A stretch of DNA of 64,000 nt from assembly GCA_017798145.1 (NCBI GenBank), contig CP059069.1:455226-519225 (forward strand), read 5' to 3'. Positions 33,672-42,702 of this stretch are shown one piece after another. Each line of letters starts with the position of its first letter. Position 1 is the first letter of the stretch. The stretch comes from Akkermansiaceae bacterium. Lineage in GTDB: Bacteria > Verrucomicrobiota > Verrucomicrobiia > Verrucomicrobiales > Akkermansiaceae. The notes under the pieces were generated by a model that saw only the letters and a program-made list of their open reading frames with translations, was not told the origin of the DNA and ran no database searches. The translations under genes were made by a program, and so were the position numbers.

Positions 33672-34643
33672 TTACCGCCTGTTTGATTGCCAGATATCGC
33701 CTTCGGCCAGCGCGGATTTCACGCCCTCGCCCTTGAGCCATTCCATTGCCGCCTTGTCGCCTTTCAGGTGAGCGTCCCAGAACGCGGTCGTGAGGGCGAG
33801 GATGGCCTTGTGGTAACGGCTGTCCTTTTGGACACCCTTGCGCTGGCCGAAGTCCATGTGCGTCGCGCCATCGAAGACAAGCTGCCACGCCGGTGCCTTG
33901 GCGAGATTGGGGAAAACCTCCAACCTGTCCTCCGGCGTGCCCCCACCGATCGGGCTGTCGTCCCTGGTTCCGGTCAGTAGCAGGCACGGCAACGTGATCG
34001 AGCCGAAGGCTTTTCCCGGATCACCCAGCCTTGGCTTGCTCGGGCTCATCATCACCGCCGCACCGATGCGTTTCTCCAGATAGGAAATCCGACCGCCGGC
34101 GAAGGTCTGCCCGGCCATCGCCTGGGTTGTTACCGCGCCGAAGGAATGCCCGGACATGCCGATGCGCCCCAGATCCATGCGCCCCTTCAGTGCATGGCCC
34201 TTCTGATTTCCCAAGGACTCCAGCGCATCGATCACGGCGGGGATATCCGCCACCCGATCCGCAAAGGCCTCCGCGGAGGCAGCCGCCTTCATTGCCGCCA
34301 TCCGGTTCATCGGCCGCTCGCCCTTCCACACGCTTTCATCGCTGCCGGGATGCTGGACGAAAACCACCACGTATCCCCGCTTCGCCCAATGGTTCCCCAG
34401 GTAGGGATTGTTATCGCGGGAGCCGCCGAGGCCGTGGGAGAAAATCACAAGCGGAGCCGCAGCACCGTTTTCCGGAAGATAGGCGCGGATCGGAATCACG
34501 CGGTCGCGGGACTTGTCAGTCACATCGAAGGCAAGGGATTTCACTTCCTCATCCCCGACGGAGAGCGGATCGTATGAGCTTGGCTTCGCATTCGCGGAGG
34601 CAACAAGGACTGCTGCGGCGAGCAGGGTGAGAGAACGGATCAT
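33672..34643 (-). CDS. Secreted alpha/beta hydrolase, PAF-acetylhydrolase/dienelactone-hydrolase-like
   Basis: A 323-residue exported hydrolase. The N-terminus RSLTLLAAAVLVASANA is a signal peptide. Catalytic features are the oxyanion loop region FSHGLGGSRDN, the nucleophile elbow GMSGHSFGAV, an aspartate candidate near TGTRDDSPIGG and the histidine in DGATHMDFG. The substrate is not predictable; related secreted enzymes cleave short esters. The ATG at 34643 is chosen for the signal peptide; upstream starts would precede it with unrelated sequence. Divergent from the alcohol dehydrogenase gene. Confidence 0.8.
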   Translation of the reverse strand: MIRSLTLLAAAVLVASANAKPSSYDPLSVGDEEVKSLAFDVTDKSRDRVIPIRAYLPENGAAAPLVIFSHGLGGSRDNNPYLGNHWAKRGYVVVFVQHPGSDESVWKGERPMNRMAAMKAAASAEAFADRVADIPAVIDALESLGNQKGHALKGRMDLGRIGMSGHSFGAVTTQAMAGQTFAGGRISYLEKRIGAAVMMSPSKPRLGDPGKAFGSITLPCLLLTGTRDDSPIGGGTPEDRLEVFPNLAKAPAWQLVFDGATHMDFGQRKGVQKDSRYHKAILALTTAFWDAHLKGDKAAMEWLKGEGVKSALAEGDIWQSNRR

Positions 34644-34723
34644 CCGGGCGTAACACCGGAAATCCGCATGTGTTGCGGAAAAGCAGGTTGCGGACATTCC
34701 TTTCCTCCCCATGTTGCCATCCC

Positions 34724-35734
34724 ATGAGCGAAACATTCCACGGATGGGCGGCGAAGGCCGCGGGGGCGGAACTTGAGGAATTTGATTTCGATCCCGGCGA
34801 GATGCGCCCGGAGCAGGTGCAGGTGAAGGTCGAGTCCTGCGGCATTTGCCACTCGGATCTCTCGATGATCGACAACGAGTGGGGCATGTCGGAATACCCG
34901 CTCGTCGCCGGCCATGAGGTCATCGGCACCATCGAGAAAATCGGAGATCAGGCCAAAGGACTGGCCGTGGGCGACAGGGTCGGGCTCGGATGGTTCGCCG
35001 GAAGCTGCCTGTCCTGCCAGCCCTGCCTTTCCGGCAGGCAACAGCTTTGTTCCGGAGCGCAGGGCATGATCGTCGGCCGCCATGGCGGCTTCGCCGACAA
35101 GGTGCGGGCAAACTGGGAATGGGCGGTGAAACTCCCCGGGGCGCTTGATCCGGAAAGTTCCGGCCCGCTGTTTTGCGGGGGCATCACGGTGTTCGCTCCC
35201 ATCGCGGATCTCGGCATCAGACCTACGGATAAGGTCGGTGTCATCGGGATAGGCGGGCTGGGGCACCTCGCGCTGCAGTTTCTGAACGCATGGGGCTGCG
35301 AGGTCACTGCATTCACATCCAGCAAATCCAAGATGGCCGAGGCGAAAGCGCTAGGTGCCCACAAGACCGTCAGCAGCACCGATAGCGGGGAGCTCAAAGC
35401 CATCGCCGGAACCCTCGATTTCATCCTCGTCACCGCGAACGTTCCCCTCGACTGGGATTCGTTCATCGGTGCTCTCGCCCCGGATGGGAGGCTGCATTTT
35501 GTCGGTGCCGTCCTTGAGCCGGTGCCGGTCGCCGCGTTCTCGCTCATAGGCGGCAGGAAATCCATCTCCGGCTCCCCGCTCGGATCCCCTTCCACAGTCG
35601 CCACGATGCTGGAATTTTGCGCCCGCCACAAGATCGCACCTGTCACCGAGACCTTCGCGATGGACGACATCAACGCCGCCCTCGATCACCTCCGCGCGGG
35701 CAAGGCTCGTCACAGGATCGTATTGAAACGGTAG
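34724..35734 (+). CDS. Zinc-dependent alcohol dehydrogenase (cinnamyl-alcohol/aldehyde reductase type)
   Basis: A 336-residue medium-chain dehydrogenase. The catalytic zinc site is CGICHSDLSMIDNEWG with GHEVIGTI. The structural zinc cysteines are in CLSCQPCLSGRQQLC. The nucleotide-binding loop is GVIGIGGLGHLALQF, with ATG-proximal features in the order expected of the YahK/AdhC/CAD subgroup, which reduces aldehydes with NADPH. ATG at 34724 (MSETFHGWAAK). The next gene, cutC, begins 25 bases downstream. Confidence 0.88.
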   Translation: MSETFHGWAAKAAGAELEEFDFDPGEMRPEQVQVKVESCGICHSDLSMIDNEWGMSEYPLVAGHEVIGTIEKIGDQAKGLAVGDRVGLGWFAGSCLSCQPCLSGRQQLCSGAQGMIVGRHGGFADKVRANWEWAVKLPGALDPESSGPLFCGGITVFAPIADLGIRPTDKVGVIGIGGLGHLALQFLNAWGCEVTAFTSSKSKMAEAKALGAHKTVSSTDSGELKAIAGTLDFILVTANVPLDWDSFIGALAPDGRLHFVGAVLEPVPVAAFSLIGGRKSISGSPLGSPSTVATMLEFCARHKIAPVTETFAMDDINAALDHLRAGKARHRIVLKR

Positions 35735-35758
35735 CCATCCCCGCATAGGGTTCCGGGC

Positions 35759-36520
35759 GTGCTGGAAATTTGCATAGACGGAATCGAGTCAGCCCACGCT
35801 GCGGAGCAGGGAGGTGCTGACCGGGTGGAACTCTGCGCAAATCTCCCCGAGGGAGGCACCACACCGAGCGCAGGGATGATACGGGCGGTGCGAAATGTTT
35901 TCCCCGGCGGCCTGATGGTCATCATCCGCCCGCGCGGCTATGATTTCCTCTACTCTGCGGATGAGATGAGAGCCATGCTCCATGACATCCACATCGCCCG
36001 CCTGGAAGGCGCGGATGGCATCGTTCTCGGCTGCCTGATGGCGGACGGACGGGTCGATGTGGAGCGCTGCCGGGAACTCATCGCCGCCGCCGGAGGCATG
36101 GACATCACATTTCACCGCGCATTCGACATGTCGCGGGATCTCGAGGAGGCGCTGGAGGATATCATCGGTCTGGGCATCCGGCGCATCCTCACCTCCGGTG
36201 GGATGGCGGATGTTCCCCAGGGTGTTCCGCGCATCGCCCAGCTCATGGCGAAAGCCGCAGGTCGCATCTCACTCATGCCCGGCGGCGGGGTGACGGAGGA
36301 AAACATTCCGGAAATCATAAAAGCGACGGGTGTCCGAGAAATCCACCTCAGTGCCCGCCATGGGGTGCGCAGCGGGATGACCCATTTCAACCATGGCTGT
36401 CACATGGGCTCTTTTTCCATGGCCAACGAATACGAATGGCGCGAGGCAAGCGCGGAAAAGATCCGGCTGGCGAAGCAAGGGCTCACGCAAGCGCTCGCGT
36501 ACGCTTCCTCTGCGCCATGA
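35759..36520 (+). CDS. cutC: CutC family protein (copper homeostasis)
   Basis: A 253-residue TIM-barrel protein of the CutC family. Signatures are LEICIDGIESAHAAEQGGAD, RVELCANLPEGGTTPS, IRPRGYDFLYS, DITFHRAFDM, LTSGG and MPGGGVTEENI. The family is linked to copper tolerance in E. coli, although the enzymatic role is unsettled. It starts with GTG at 35759 and overlaps the convergent TMEM43-like gene by 38 bases at its 3' end. Confidence 0.9.
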   Translation: MLEICIDGIESAHAAEQGGADRVELCANLPEGGTTPSAGMIRAVRNVFPGGLMVIIRPRGYDFLYSADEMRAMLHDIHIARLEGADGIVLGCLMADGRVDVERCRELIAAAGGMDITFHRAFDMSRDLEEALEDIIGLGIRRILTSGGMADVPQGVPRIAQLMAKAAGRISLMPGGGVTEENIPEIIKATGVREIHLSARHGVRSGMTHFNHGCHMGSFSMANEYEWREASAEKIRLAKQGLTQALAYASSAP

Positions 36521-37649
36521 GCTTCATCACCAGGAAAACAAAGCCCGCCACCGCCACCAGCGCCAGCGGGATCCCGAGAAGCGGGCGGTAGAAAATCCAT
36601 GCCACCGAGATCACGGCAAAGGAAATCGCCACGGTCAGCAGCAGCGCAATCAGGCCGGTGCCCGCCCCGACGATATCCCCCGCGATAGGCAATACATCCG
36701 CCAGCACCGAGAGAGGGCGGAAGAGCATCGCGAAACCCATGAACATCAGAAACGCACCGACTCCGCGCAAGATCCAGGTAAGCACATTGTTGTTCTTCTG
36801 CGCTGTGGCGAACATCGAATCGGCCCCCTGTTTGCCGACCTCGAGGATCTCGATGGTGCCGCCCGCCTTTGCCGCGTAAGGCTCCAGCCCTTCACCGGCC
36901 TGCGCAGCGATCACGCTCACATCGCCGGGCAGCACTGCCTCGTGGCTCACGCGAAGGTCTCCGACCTCGGGCGAGTCGGGCTTCTGACCCAGGTAGAACC
37001 CACCGTTCTCGCGTTGCACCTTTTTTCCGGAGATCTCCTCCGGCAGTTCCACCGCCGGATCCCCGCTCACCGCCGAATAATTCCCCATCTGAGCCACCAA
37101 GCCCGATGAGAGAGTGAAGCCGCCGACCGTGACCGGCTCTGCCGTCCAAGTCATGTCATCAAGCACAGGACGGGGGTTCTCGTGGCCTTGTGGGTGCTTG
37201 AAGCGCGACGAGTCGATCGGCTTGTCGCCCCACTTCTTCGAATAAGCATAGGTAGTGACGGTCTCCTCGCCGCCGCCGAGCTTTTTCTTCGTATCTGTCT
37301 GACTGGTCTCCTCCCATTGGTAGAATTCCACCTCGCGGCGCAGCTTCAATGACTGCGCCGAAACCCCGAAATCCGCATCCTCAAGCACGCCCTCCGCCTG
37401 CGCCTTGCCGGTGAGATGGATCAGCTTCCCGTTGTTGGCCGGATTTGTTTTTTCCGCCGGCACTGTCACCACGGATTTCGCACCCTCATCGAGCGTCTTG
37501 CGGGTCTTAACCGCACGACCTTCGTTGAAGAACAGCACCGGGACGGAGACAACGATCAGAACCAGTCCGAACAGGACGCCCTTGATGGAATCGCCGATGC
37601 GGCCGAGCCAGCCGGTGCTTGAGGTCGAGGAAAAATGATCTTCGGACAT
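36483..37649 (-). CDS. TMEM43 family membrane protein
   Basis: A 388-residue homologue of TMEM43/LUMA. An N-terminal transmembrane segment (VLFGLVLIVVSVPVLFFNEG, with the family's NEGRAVKT) is followed by a large soluble domain (SLKLRREVEFYQWEE, GDVSVIAAQAG) and a C-terminal cluster of about three to four hydrophobic helices (LTWILRGVGAFLMFMGFAML, GLIALLLTVAISFAVISVAW, LGIPLALVAVAGFVFLVM). The bacterial function is unknown. ATG at 37649. Its last 38 bases overlap cutC convergently. Confidence 0.85.
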   Translation of the reverse strand: MSEDHFSSTSSTGWLGRIGDSIKGVLFGLVLIVVSVPVLFFNEGRAVKTRKTLDEGAKSVVTVPAEKTNPANNGKLIHLTGKAQAEGVLEDADFGVSAQSLKLRREVEFYQWEETSQTDTKKKLGGGEETVTTYAYSKKWGDKPIDSSRFKHPQGHENPRPVLDDMTWTAEPVTVGGFTLSSGLVAQMGNYSAVSGDPAVELPEEISGKKVQRENGGFYLGQKPDSPEVGDLRVSHEAVLPGDVSVIAAQAGEGLEPYAAKAGGTIEILEVGKQGADSMFATAQKNNNVLTWILRGVGAFLMFMGFAMLFRPLSVLADVLPIAGDIVGAGTGLIALLLTVAISFAVISVAWIFYRPLLGIPLALVAVAGFVFLVMKLMAQRKRTRALA

Positions 37650-38006
37650 GTAACTAATGTGCAGTGAGGATCATCGCCCAGGCAATTATAAATCCGGGCT
37701 GCTTTTCCAATCACTCCGCAAGTTACGCCGCAGGGTGGCAACCCGTCCACAGAGGCGCAAAGGAGGGCATGTTTTTGGCAATCATCAATCATTAGGGGTT
37801 CAAGTTGTTCAAGTCGCCCCACCACTTTGCCTCCTGCTTGACACTCGCCATCGAAAGACCTCAGGCATGTTTCCCGGCACTCGCGATGCAGGCAAGATCC
37901 CATGGACGGCGAAAATATGGTTGGCGGTTCGTCTACGGAAAGCCTAACTCGGAAAAAGCCGCACAGACATCCATTGCCTCAAAAAGGCGATCTCCATTCC
38001 CACGTC
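37650..38006. other. Upstream region of the GH2 gene, no gene seen
   Basis: About 350 bases between the TMEM43-like gene and the glycosidase. Short open frames lack recognisable features. It must hold two divergent promoters, but no clear -35/-10 pair could be assigned. Confidence 0.45.
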
Positions 38007-40616
38007 ATGTTCCTTCCGCCAATAATAAGAACGCTATCAGCGATTTTCCTCGGACTCCTCACATCCGGCCAGCTCGGCGCGGAAACCTCCCCCCGCGAGC
38101 GGCTCAACTTCGACGCAGGCTGGCTCTTTTCCAAAGGCGACATGGCCGGTGCGGAAAAACCGGACTTCGATGCCTCCACATGGCGCAAGCTCGACCTCCC
38201 TCATGACTGGAGCATCGAAGGCCCCTACGATCCCGATGCGCCCGCCGGTGCGCCCGGGGGCTATCTCCCGGCAGGCATCGGCTGGTACCGCAAGGTTTTC
38301 AAAACACCCGCAAACCTAGCAGGCCGCCGCATCTTCATCGGGTTCGACGGGATTTACATGAACGGCGAGGTATGGATCAACGGCCACCGCCTTGGCAAGC
38401 GCCCCTACGGCTACATCGGCGTCGAGTATGATCTCACCCCGCACCTGAAATTCGGCGGGCGCAATGTGATCGCCGTGCGCGTCGATGATTCGCTTCAGCC
38501 CTCCGGACGCTGGTATGGCGGCACCGGCATTTACCGCCACGTCTGGCTCACACATACCGATCTCGTTCGCGTCGCACACTGGGGAACCTACGTACGCACC
38601 CCGGTCGTCACCCAAGGATCCGCCACTGTCGCGATCGACACTGACATCGCCAACGGCCTGCCCACCGACCAGAAAGTCACGGTCACCCAGGAAATCCTTT
38701 CCCCGGATGGGAAAGTGGCGGCAGCCACCGAAGACACATTCGCCGCGCCGGGCGGCGGTCAAGTCATTGCCAAGCAGACGCTGGAACTCCCGCAGCCCGA
38801 GCTATGGTCGCCGGACTCCCCCCACCTATACACCGTCCGCACCAGCCTCCGCATCGGCACGGAGTTGAGGGATGTCTATGACAGCACGCTGGGAGTCCGC
38901 ACGCTGCGCTTCGACAGAAACGAAGGGCTGTTCATCAATGGCGAGCACACGATCATGCGCGGCACCTGCAACCACCAGGATCTCGGCCGCTCGGGTACCG
39001 CGCTGTGGGACAAGGCGCTGGAACGCCGCCTCAAAATGCTCAAGGAAATGGGCTGCAACGCACTCCGCACCGCCCACTACCCCCACTCCCCAGAGCTGAT
39101 GCGGATGGCCGACGAAAAGGGTTTCCTCGTCGTCAACGAAACCTTCGACGAATGGCGGCGCGGCTGGAACTTCGAGAACGGCCAGCTTGTCTCCAGCCCC
39201 AACGACCGCGGCAAGGCGCGCAACGGCTACAACCGCTATTTCACCGAATGGGCGGAACGGGATCTAACGGATCACCTAAAGCGCGACCGCAACCACCCAT
39301 GCGTCATCATGTGGAGCATCGCCAACGAGGTTCCCGAGGCGCAGAAACACGGGGAACTGGAAACCGTGCAGATGTTGGTTGATATCGTCAGGAAAACCGA
39401 CCCGACCCGGCCCGTAAGCGCCGGAATCAACCACATCCAAACCGCAAACGAGACCGGCTTCCTCGAGCACCTCGACATCGTCGGCTACAACGGCGGCGGC
39501 GGCTCCTGTTTCCTCTATGAAAAGGATCACAAGCGTTTTCCCGACCGCATCATCTACGCCTCGGAAGTCCCCCACTCTCTCCAGACCCGAGGCGAATACC
39601 GCACCCACACGAATTTCCGCGAGAAGGAGCGCCAGATCGCCAACCTGACCGAAGCCGAGGTCTTCCCGGAGACCGACGCTTGGTATGAATCGTCCTACGA
39701 CAACGCCGCCGTGCGCATCAACGCCCGCGACTCATGGCACCTTACCAAAACACTGCCCTACGTCCTCGGCGAGTTCCGCTGGACCGGCTTCGACTACATC
39801 GGCGAGTCCGGCGGCTGGCCGCGTGTGCTGGGCAACTTCGGCATCATCGATCTCTGCAATTTCCCCAAGGACACCTATTATTTCTACCAGAGCCAGTGGA
39901 CGGAAAAACCCATGATCCACATCCTCCCGCACTGGAACTGGCCGGGCAAGGACGGCACCGTGATCCCCGTCCACGCATACACCACAGGCGACGAGGCGGA
40001 ACTTTTCCTCAACGGAACATCGCTGGGCACCCGCCGCATCGGCGGCGAAAACCCCTACCACATCGAATGGCTCGTTCCATACGCTCCCGGTGAACTGAAA
40101 GCCATCGCCCGCAAGGACGGAAAGGAAATCGCCAACACCACGGTGCGCACTTCCGGCGCCCCCGCACAGTTCCAGCTTGAAACCGACCAATCGGAACTGG
40201 ATCCCCGCAAGCGCGACCTCGCCTACCTCACCCTCCGCGTTGAGGACAGCGAAGGGAACTTCGATCCGAAAGGCGAGCGCTGGGTCTCGCTCAGCATCCA
40301 GGGACCGGCCCGCATCCTCGGGGTTCATAACGGCGATCCACTCAGCCACCACCCCTTCCAGTCGAAAACCGTCCGCACGTTCAACGGCCTCGCCCGTGTC
40401 ATCCTCGCCCCGGCGACCGGAGAGGACACCGTGCAGCCCGGCGAGAAACGCAAACAGGACGAGATCATCGTGCGAGCCAGCGTCAACGGCTGGAAGTCCC
40501 GCGAGTTGCGCCTGACCCGCACGCACGCAGGCGAGGCCGAATCCGTCTTCCTCCCCGATGACAGCTCCCCACGCCCCACCGATGTCTATGATGACGGCGT
40601 GCCGCCTGTTGATTGA
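38007..40616 (+). CDS. Secreted glycoside hydrolase family 2 (beta-galactosidase-like)
   Basis: An 869-residue exported glycosidase. The signal peptide is FLPPIIRTLSAIFLGLLTSG. It is followed by the GH2 sugar-binding jelly roll (LDLPHDWSIEGPYDPDAPAG, WINGHRLGKRPYGY, GGTGIYRHVWL), the immunoglobulin-like domain, and the TIM barrel with the acid/base in WSIANEVPE and GEFRWTGFDYIGE near the nucleophile region. A DUF4982-type domain (HAYTTGDEAELFLNGTSLG) and a further beta domain follow. The organisation matches GH2 enzymes acting on beta-galactosides or glucuronides of plant or algal polysaccharides. The ATG at 38007 is chosen because it starts the signal peptide. It is the last core gene before the island. 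Confidence 0.9.
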   Translation: MFLPPIIRTLSAIFLGLLTSGQLGAETSPRERLNFDAGWLFSKGDMAGAEKPDFDASTWRKLDLPHDWSIEGPYDPDAPAGAPGGYLPAGIGWYRKVFKTPANLAGRRIFIGFDGIYMNGEVWINGHRLGKRPYGYIGVEYDLTPHLKFGGRNVIAVRVDDSLQPSGRWYGGTGIYRHVWLTHTDLVRVAHWGTYVRTPVVTQGSATVAIDTDIANGLPTDQKVTVTQEILSPDGKVAAATEDTFAAPGGGQVIAKQTLELPQPELWSPDSPHLYTVRTSLRIGTELRDVYDSTLGVRTLRFDRNEGLFINGEHTIMRGTCNHQDLGRSGTALWDKALERRLKMLKEMGCNALRTAHYPHSPELMRMADEKGFLVVNETFDEWRRGWNFENGQLVSSPNDRGKARNGYNRYFTEWAERDLTDHLKRDRNHPCVIMWSIANEVPEAQKHGELETVQMLVDIVRKTDPTRPVSAGINHIQTANETGFLEHLDIVGYNGGGGSCFLYEKDHKRFPDRIIYASEVPHSLQTRGEYRTHTNFREKERQIANLTEAEVFPETDAWYESSYDNAAVRINARDSWHLTKTLPYVLGEFRWTGFDYIGESGGWPRVLGNFGIIDLCNFPKDTYYFYQSQWTEKPMIHILPHWNWPGKDGTVIPVHAYTTGDEAELFLNGTSLGTRRIGGENPYHIEWLVPYAPGELKAIARKDGKEIANTTVRTSGAPAQFQLETDQSELDPRKRDLAYLTLRVEDSEGNFDPKGERWVSLSIQGPARILGVHNGDPLSHHPFQSKTVRTFNGLARVILAPATGEDTVQPGEKRKQDEIIVRASVNGWKSRELRLTRTHAGEAESVFLPDDSSPRPTDVYDDGVPPVD

Positions 40617-40644
40617 TCTGGAAGCCGATCCAGAAAACGAAAAG

Positions 40645-40674
40645 AACGCCCACTGACATCCAGTGGGCGTTTCC
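40645..40674 (-). terminator. Terminator of the tRNA-Tyr locus, usable in both directions
   Basis: AACGCCCACTG (40645-40655), loop ACATC, CAGTGGGCGTT (40661-40671) form an 11-bp perfect stem. It is T-rich on both sides and lies immediately after the tRNA 3' end on the minus strand and after the GH2 stop on the plus strand. Confidence 0.85.
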
Positions 40675-40684
40675 TTGAAAACGA

Positions 40685-40742
40685 TGGTGGGCAGGGCTGG
40701 ATTCGAACCAGCGTACTCAATGAGAGCAGATTTACAGTCTGA
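40685..40742 (-). other. 3' fragment of a tRNA-Tyr gene: attachment site at the left edge of the island
   Basis: Read on the minus strand: CAGACTGTAAATCTGC (anticodon arm with GTA), a variable arm (TCTCATTGAGTAC), the T arm GCTGGTTCGAATCCAGC, then CCTGCCCACCA, i.e. acceptor 3' strand and encoded CCA. The 5' half (acceptor GGGCAGG and D arm) is missing; upstream sequence (GCAATTTGGTAGGT) does not pair. A tyrosine recombinase lies next to it. This is the classic left-behind tRNA 3' end, so the intact tRNA-Tyr should lie at the other island end, beyond 64 kb. Confidence 0.8.
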
Positions 40743-40820
40743 CCTACCAAATTGCGTTTCCTTGTAGTTAAAGGGTTTCCTGACCGGTATTTCCGGGATT
40801 TCTGAAATAACTGGCGTTTT

Positions 40821-42050
40821 TTGGGCAATAGCGCTACCACCTTTTCGGTGCCGAGACGACCAACATTCAAGGAGCGCAAGGACGCACGAGGCCGCTGGTA
40901 CATCGACATTCCGAAGTCGATGACCGCTACCGGAAAGCGTCAGCGACACTTCTTCGCCAACCGAGACGCCGCGAGGGAAGAAAAACATAATCTGGGTGAG
41001 AAGTATGCAGAACACGGGAGCAATGCTGCGGCAATCTCCCCTACTCTTGCAAGCGATGCCACAAGGGCGGCGGAGATCCTCAGCCCCTACGACGTGTCGT
41101 TGGTGACCGCAGCTCGCTTTTTCGCCGAGGCTCGACAACGCGATGCGGCGAGCGAAACGGTTTCGAAGGCTGTCGCCGCCTATTTGAAGGCAAGTGGTGG
41201 TCTGCGGGAACGAACTTACAGATCCTATCAGAATACCCTGAATCTCTTGGTCTCGGCTTACGGTGAACGAACCCTCTCCACCCTCACCGCCACCGAAATC
41301 ACGGACGCAGGGGGACTGGAAGTTCAAGGTGCCGGAGCAGCATTGCGTTGGCGCAATCTTAAAGCTTTTTGGAACTGGTGCGCGAAGAGCCCAAGGGGTT
41401 GGTGCGTCAAGGAACTGTTCGAGGAAGTGGAGGCTCCAAAGACAAGCAATGATAGAGAAGTGTCCATTCTCTCCCCCGCTGAAGCCACGACCCTGTTGAG
41501 GACCGCTCAAAAGCACTACCCGGGCGCAGTCGCATCTTTCGCTTTGTCACTGTTTGCTGGGATCCGGGCGGAGGAACTGAAGAGACTCAGCACAGAAGAC
41601 GTCACCGCTGACGGTATCGAGCTATCCAGCAGGATTACGAAGAAAGGACGGCGGCGGCACATCACCCTGTCTCCGACTCTGGCTGCCTGGTTGAAGGCCT
41701 ATCCGTTCGAGCCCGTCCCAAACTGGGATAACGTATCTGCAGCCGTCCGCCGTCTTGCCGGATGGAAGGTGGAGAGTCCCCTGTTGAAAAAACCACCGAA
41801 GCCGACACGTGGAACATGGCCTCAGAACGTGTTGAGACATTCCCATGCAACGTATGCCATCGCCGCCGGTGCGCGCTTGGAAACATTGCTTTTCGAGTTC
41901 GGCCACACCGGGAGCCCGGCAGTCCTGCGCGCACATTACGTGGGCAAGGCGAGCAAAAAGGTAGCACTGGAGTTTTTTGCGATCCGCCCCCAGGGCACCG
42001 CTAAGAAAACTCCTCTGTCGGTAGTGAAAAAGGTGGAGGGAGCGGCATGA
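40821..42050 (+). CDS. Tyrosine recombinase (island integrase)
   Basis: A 409-residue site-specific recombinase. The N-terminal part (SVPRRPTFKERKDARGRWYI) is arm-binding-like and the core-binding domain lies around SETVSKAVAAYLKASGGLRE. The catalytic domain has GIRAEELKRL (first Arg), KKGRRRHITLS (Lys), NVLRHSHATY (His/Arg box), FGHTG (His) and LRAHYVG (Tyr). It lies 80 bases from the tRNA-Tyr fragment and reads into the island, as expected for a tRNA-integrating element. The first in-frame start is TTG at 40821 and a GTG at 40848 is an alternative; no ATG is available. The C-terminus is inside a 20-bp tandem duplication. Confidence 0.88.
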   Translation: MGNSATTFSVPRRPTFKERKDARGRWYIDIPKSMTATGKRQRHFFANRDAAREEKHNLGEKYAEHGSNAAAISPTLASDATRAAEILSPYDVSLVTAARFFAEARQRDAASETVSKAVAAYLKASGGLRERTYRSYQNTLNLLVSAYGERTLSTLTATEITDAGGLEVQGAGAALRWRNLKAFWNWCAKSPRGWCVKELFEEVEAPKTSNDREVSILSPAEATTLLRTAQKHYPGAVASFALSLFAGIRAEELKRLSTEDVTADGIELSSRITKKGRRRHITLSPTLAAWLKAYPFEPVPNWDNVSAAVRRLAGWKVESPLLKKPPKPTRGTWPQNVLRHSHATYAIAAGARLETLLFEFGHTGSPAVLRAHYVGKASKKVALEFFAIRPQGTAKKTPLSVVKKVEGAA

Positions 42051-42070
42051 AGGTGGAGGGAGCGGCATGA
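42031..42070. repeat. Perfect 20-bp tandem duplication at the integrase/next-gene junction
   Basis: AGGTGGAGGGAGCGGCATGA occurs twice in a row (42031-42050 and 42051-42070). Each unit contains a ribosome-binding-like GGAGGGAG and ATGA. The integrase stops in the first unit; the next gene starts in the second. Confidence 0.85.
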
Positions 42071-42648
42071 GTCATTTCGTTCCTAATCTGATCCCCGGTC
42101 GACACATGATCGACGCCCTGATTTCTCGCGAAGAGTTCAATGTAGCAATCGCTAAACTTGAAAAAAGAATAGCCACCAACCTCATCTACGTCCGTGGCCA
42201 CAGCTCGGTGATTGTAGCTCCCCTTTACCATCTTGCTGACGCTGAAGCCAAAGCGAAGAGGATGAAGAGATCCAATCCCGAACTTGCCAAGCATCTGAGA
42301 GAACTTACTAGGGAGTGGGCATCCATAATTGCCCAAGCCGCCGCCGATCACCCCAGGTGGAGGGAGATGTACACAGGTATTTCGAAAGCGTTGAATGGAG
42401 AGCACCCCAAAACTCGTCCACAATGGATAAAACACTTTTACACTACAACCATCACTGGTGACGACGACACGGTGCATGTTCCCACCTATTCGGCGCTAGT
42501 AGCTAAACCCGAGGAGGGTGGCAGGTGGGGAGCGTCGTCAGAACCGGCAGGTGATCTCTACAAAGTTCTGGATGCGCTGGGATACCCTCCACGTCTGAAA
42601 GATCTGCCGGGGGTGAAGCCCAAAGGGGGTCGGAAGCCTAAGACTTGA
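42067..42648 (+). CDS. Island protein of unknown function
   Basis: A 193-residue hydrophilic protein of no recognised family. It has a helical N-terminal part (FNVAIAKLEKRIATNLIYVR, DAEAKAKRMKRSNPELAKHL) and a basic C-terminal tail (GVKPKGGRKPKT) that could bind nucleic acid. The start codon lies in the second unit of the 20-bp tandem repeat with GGAGGGAG upstream. Its position between the integrase and an excisionase-like gene suggests a role in element maintenance, but nothing in the sequence shows it. Confidence 0.6.
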   Translation: MSHFVPNLIPGRHMIDALISREEFNVAIAKLEKRIATNLIYVRGHSSVIVAPLYHLADAEAKAKRMKRSNPELAKHLRELTREWASIIAQAAADHPRWREMYTGISKALNGEHPKTRPQWIKHFYTTTITGDDDTVHVPTYSALVAKPEEGGRWGASSEPAGDLYKVLDALGYPPRLKDLPGVKPKGGRKPKT

Positions 42649-42702
42649 TTATCTCTGAGATTTTCGATTCTTCCAGAGGTAAATCGCCCCGAGGAGTAAG
42701 AG

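Noticed and set aside
40685..40742. Functional tRNA-Tyr gene
   Set aside because: The 5' acceptor strand and D arm are absent, so it cannot fold into a tRNA; interpreted as an attachment-site remnant.
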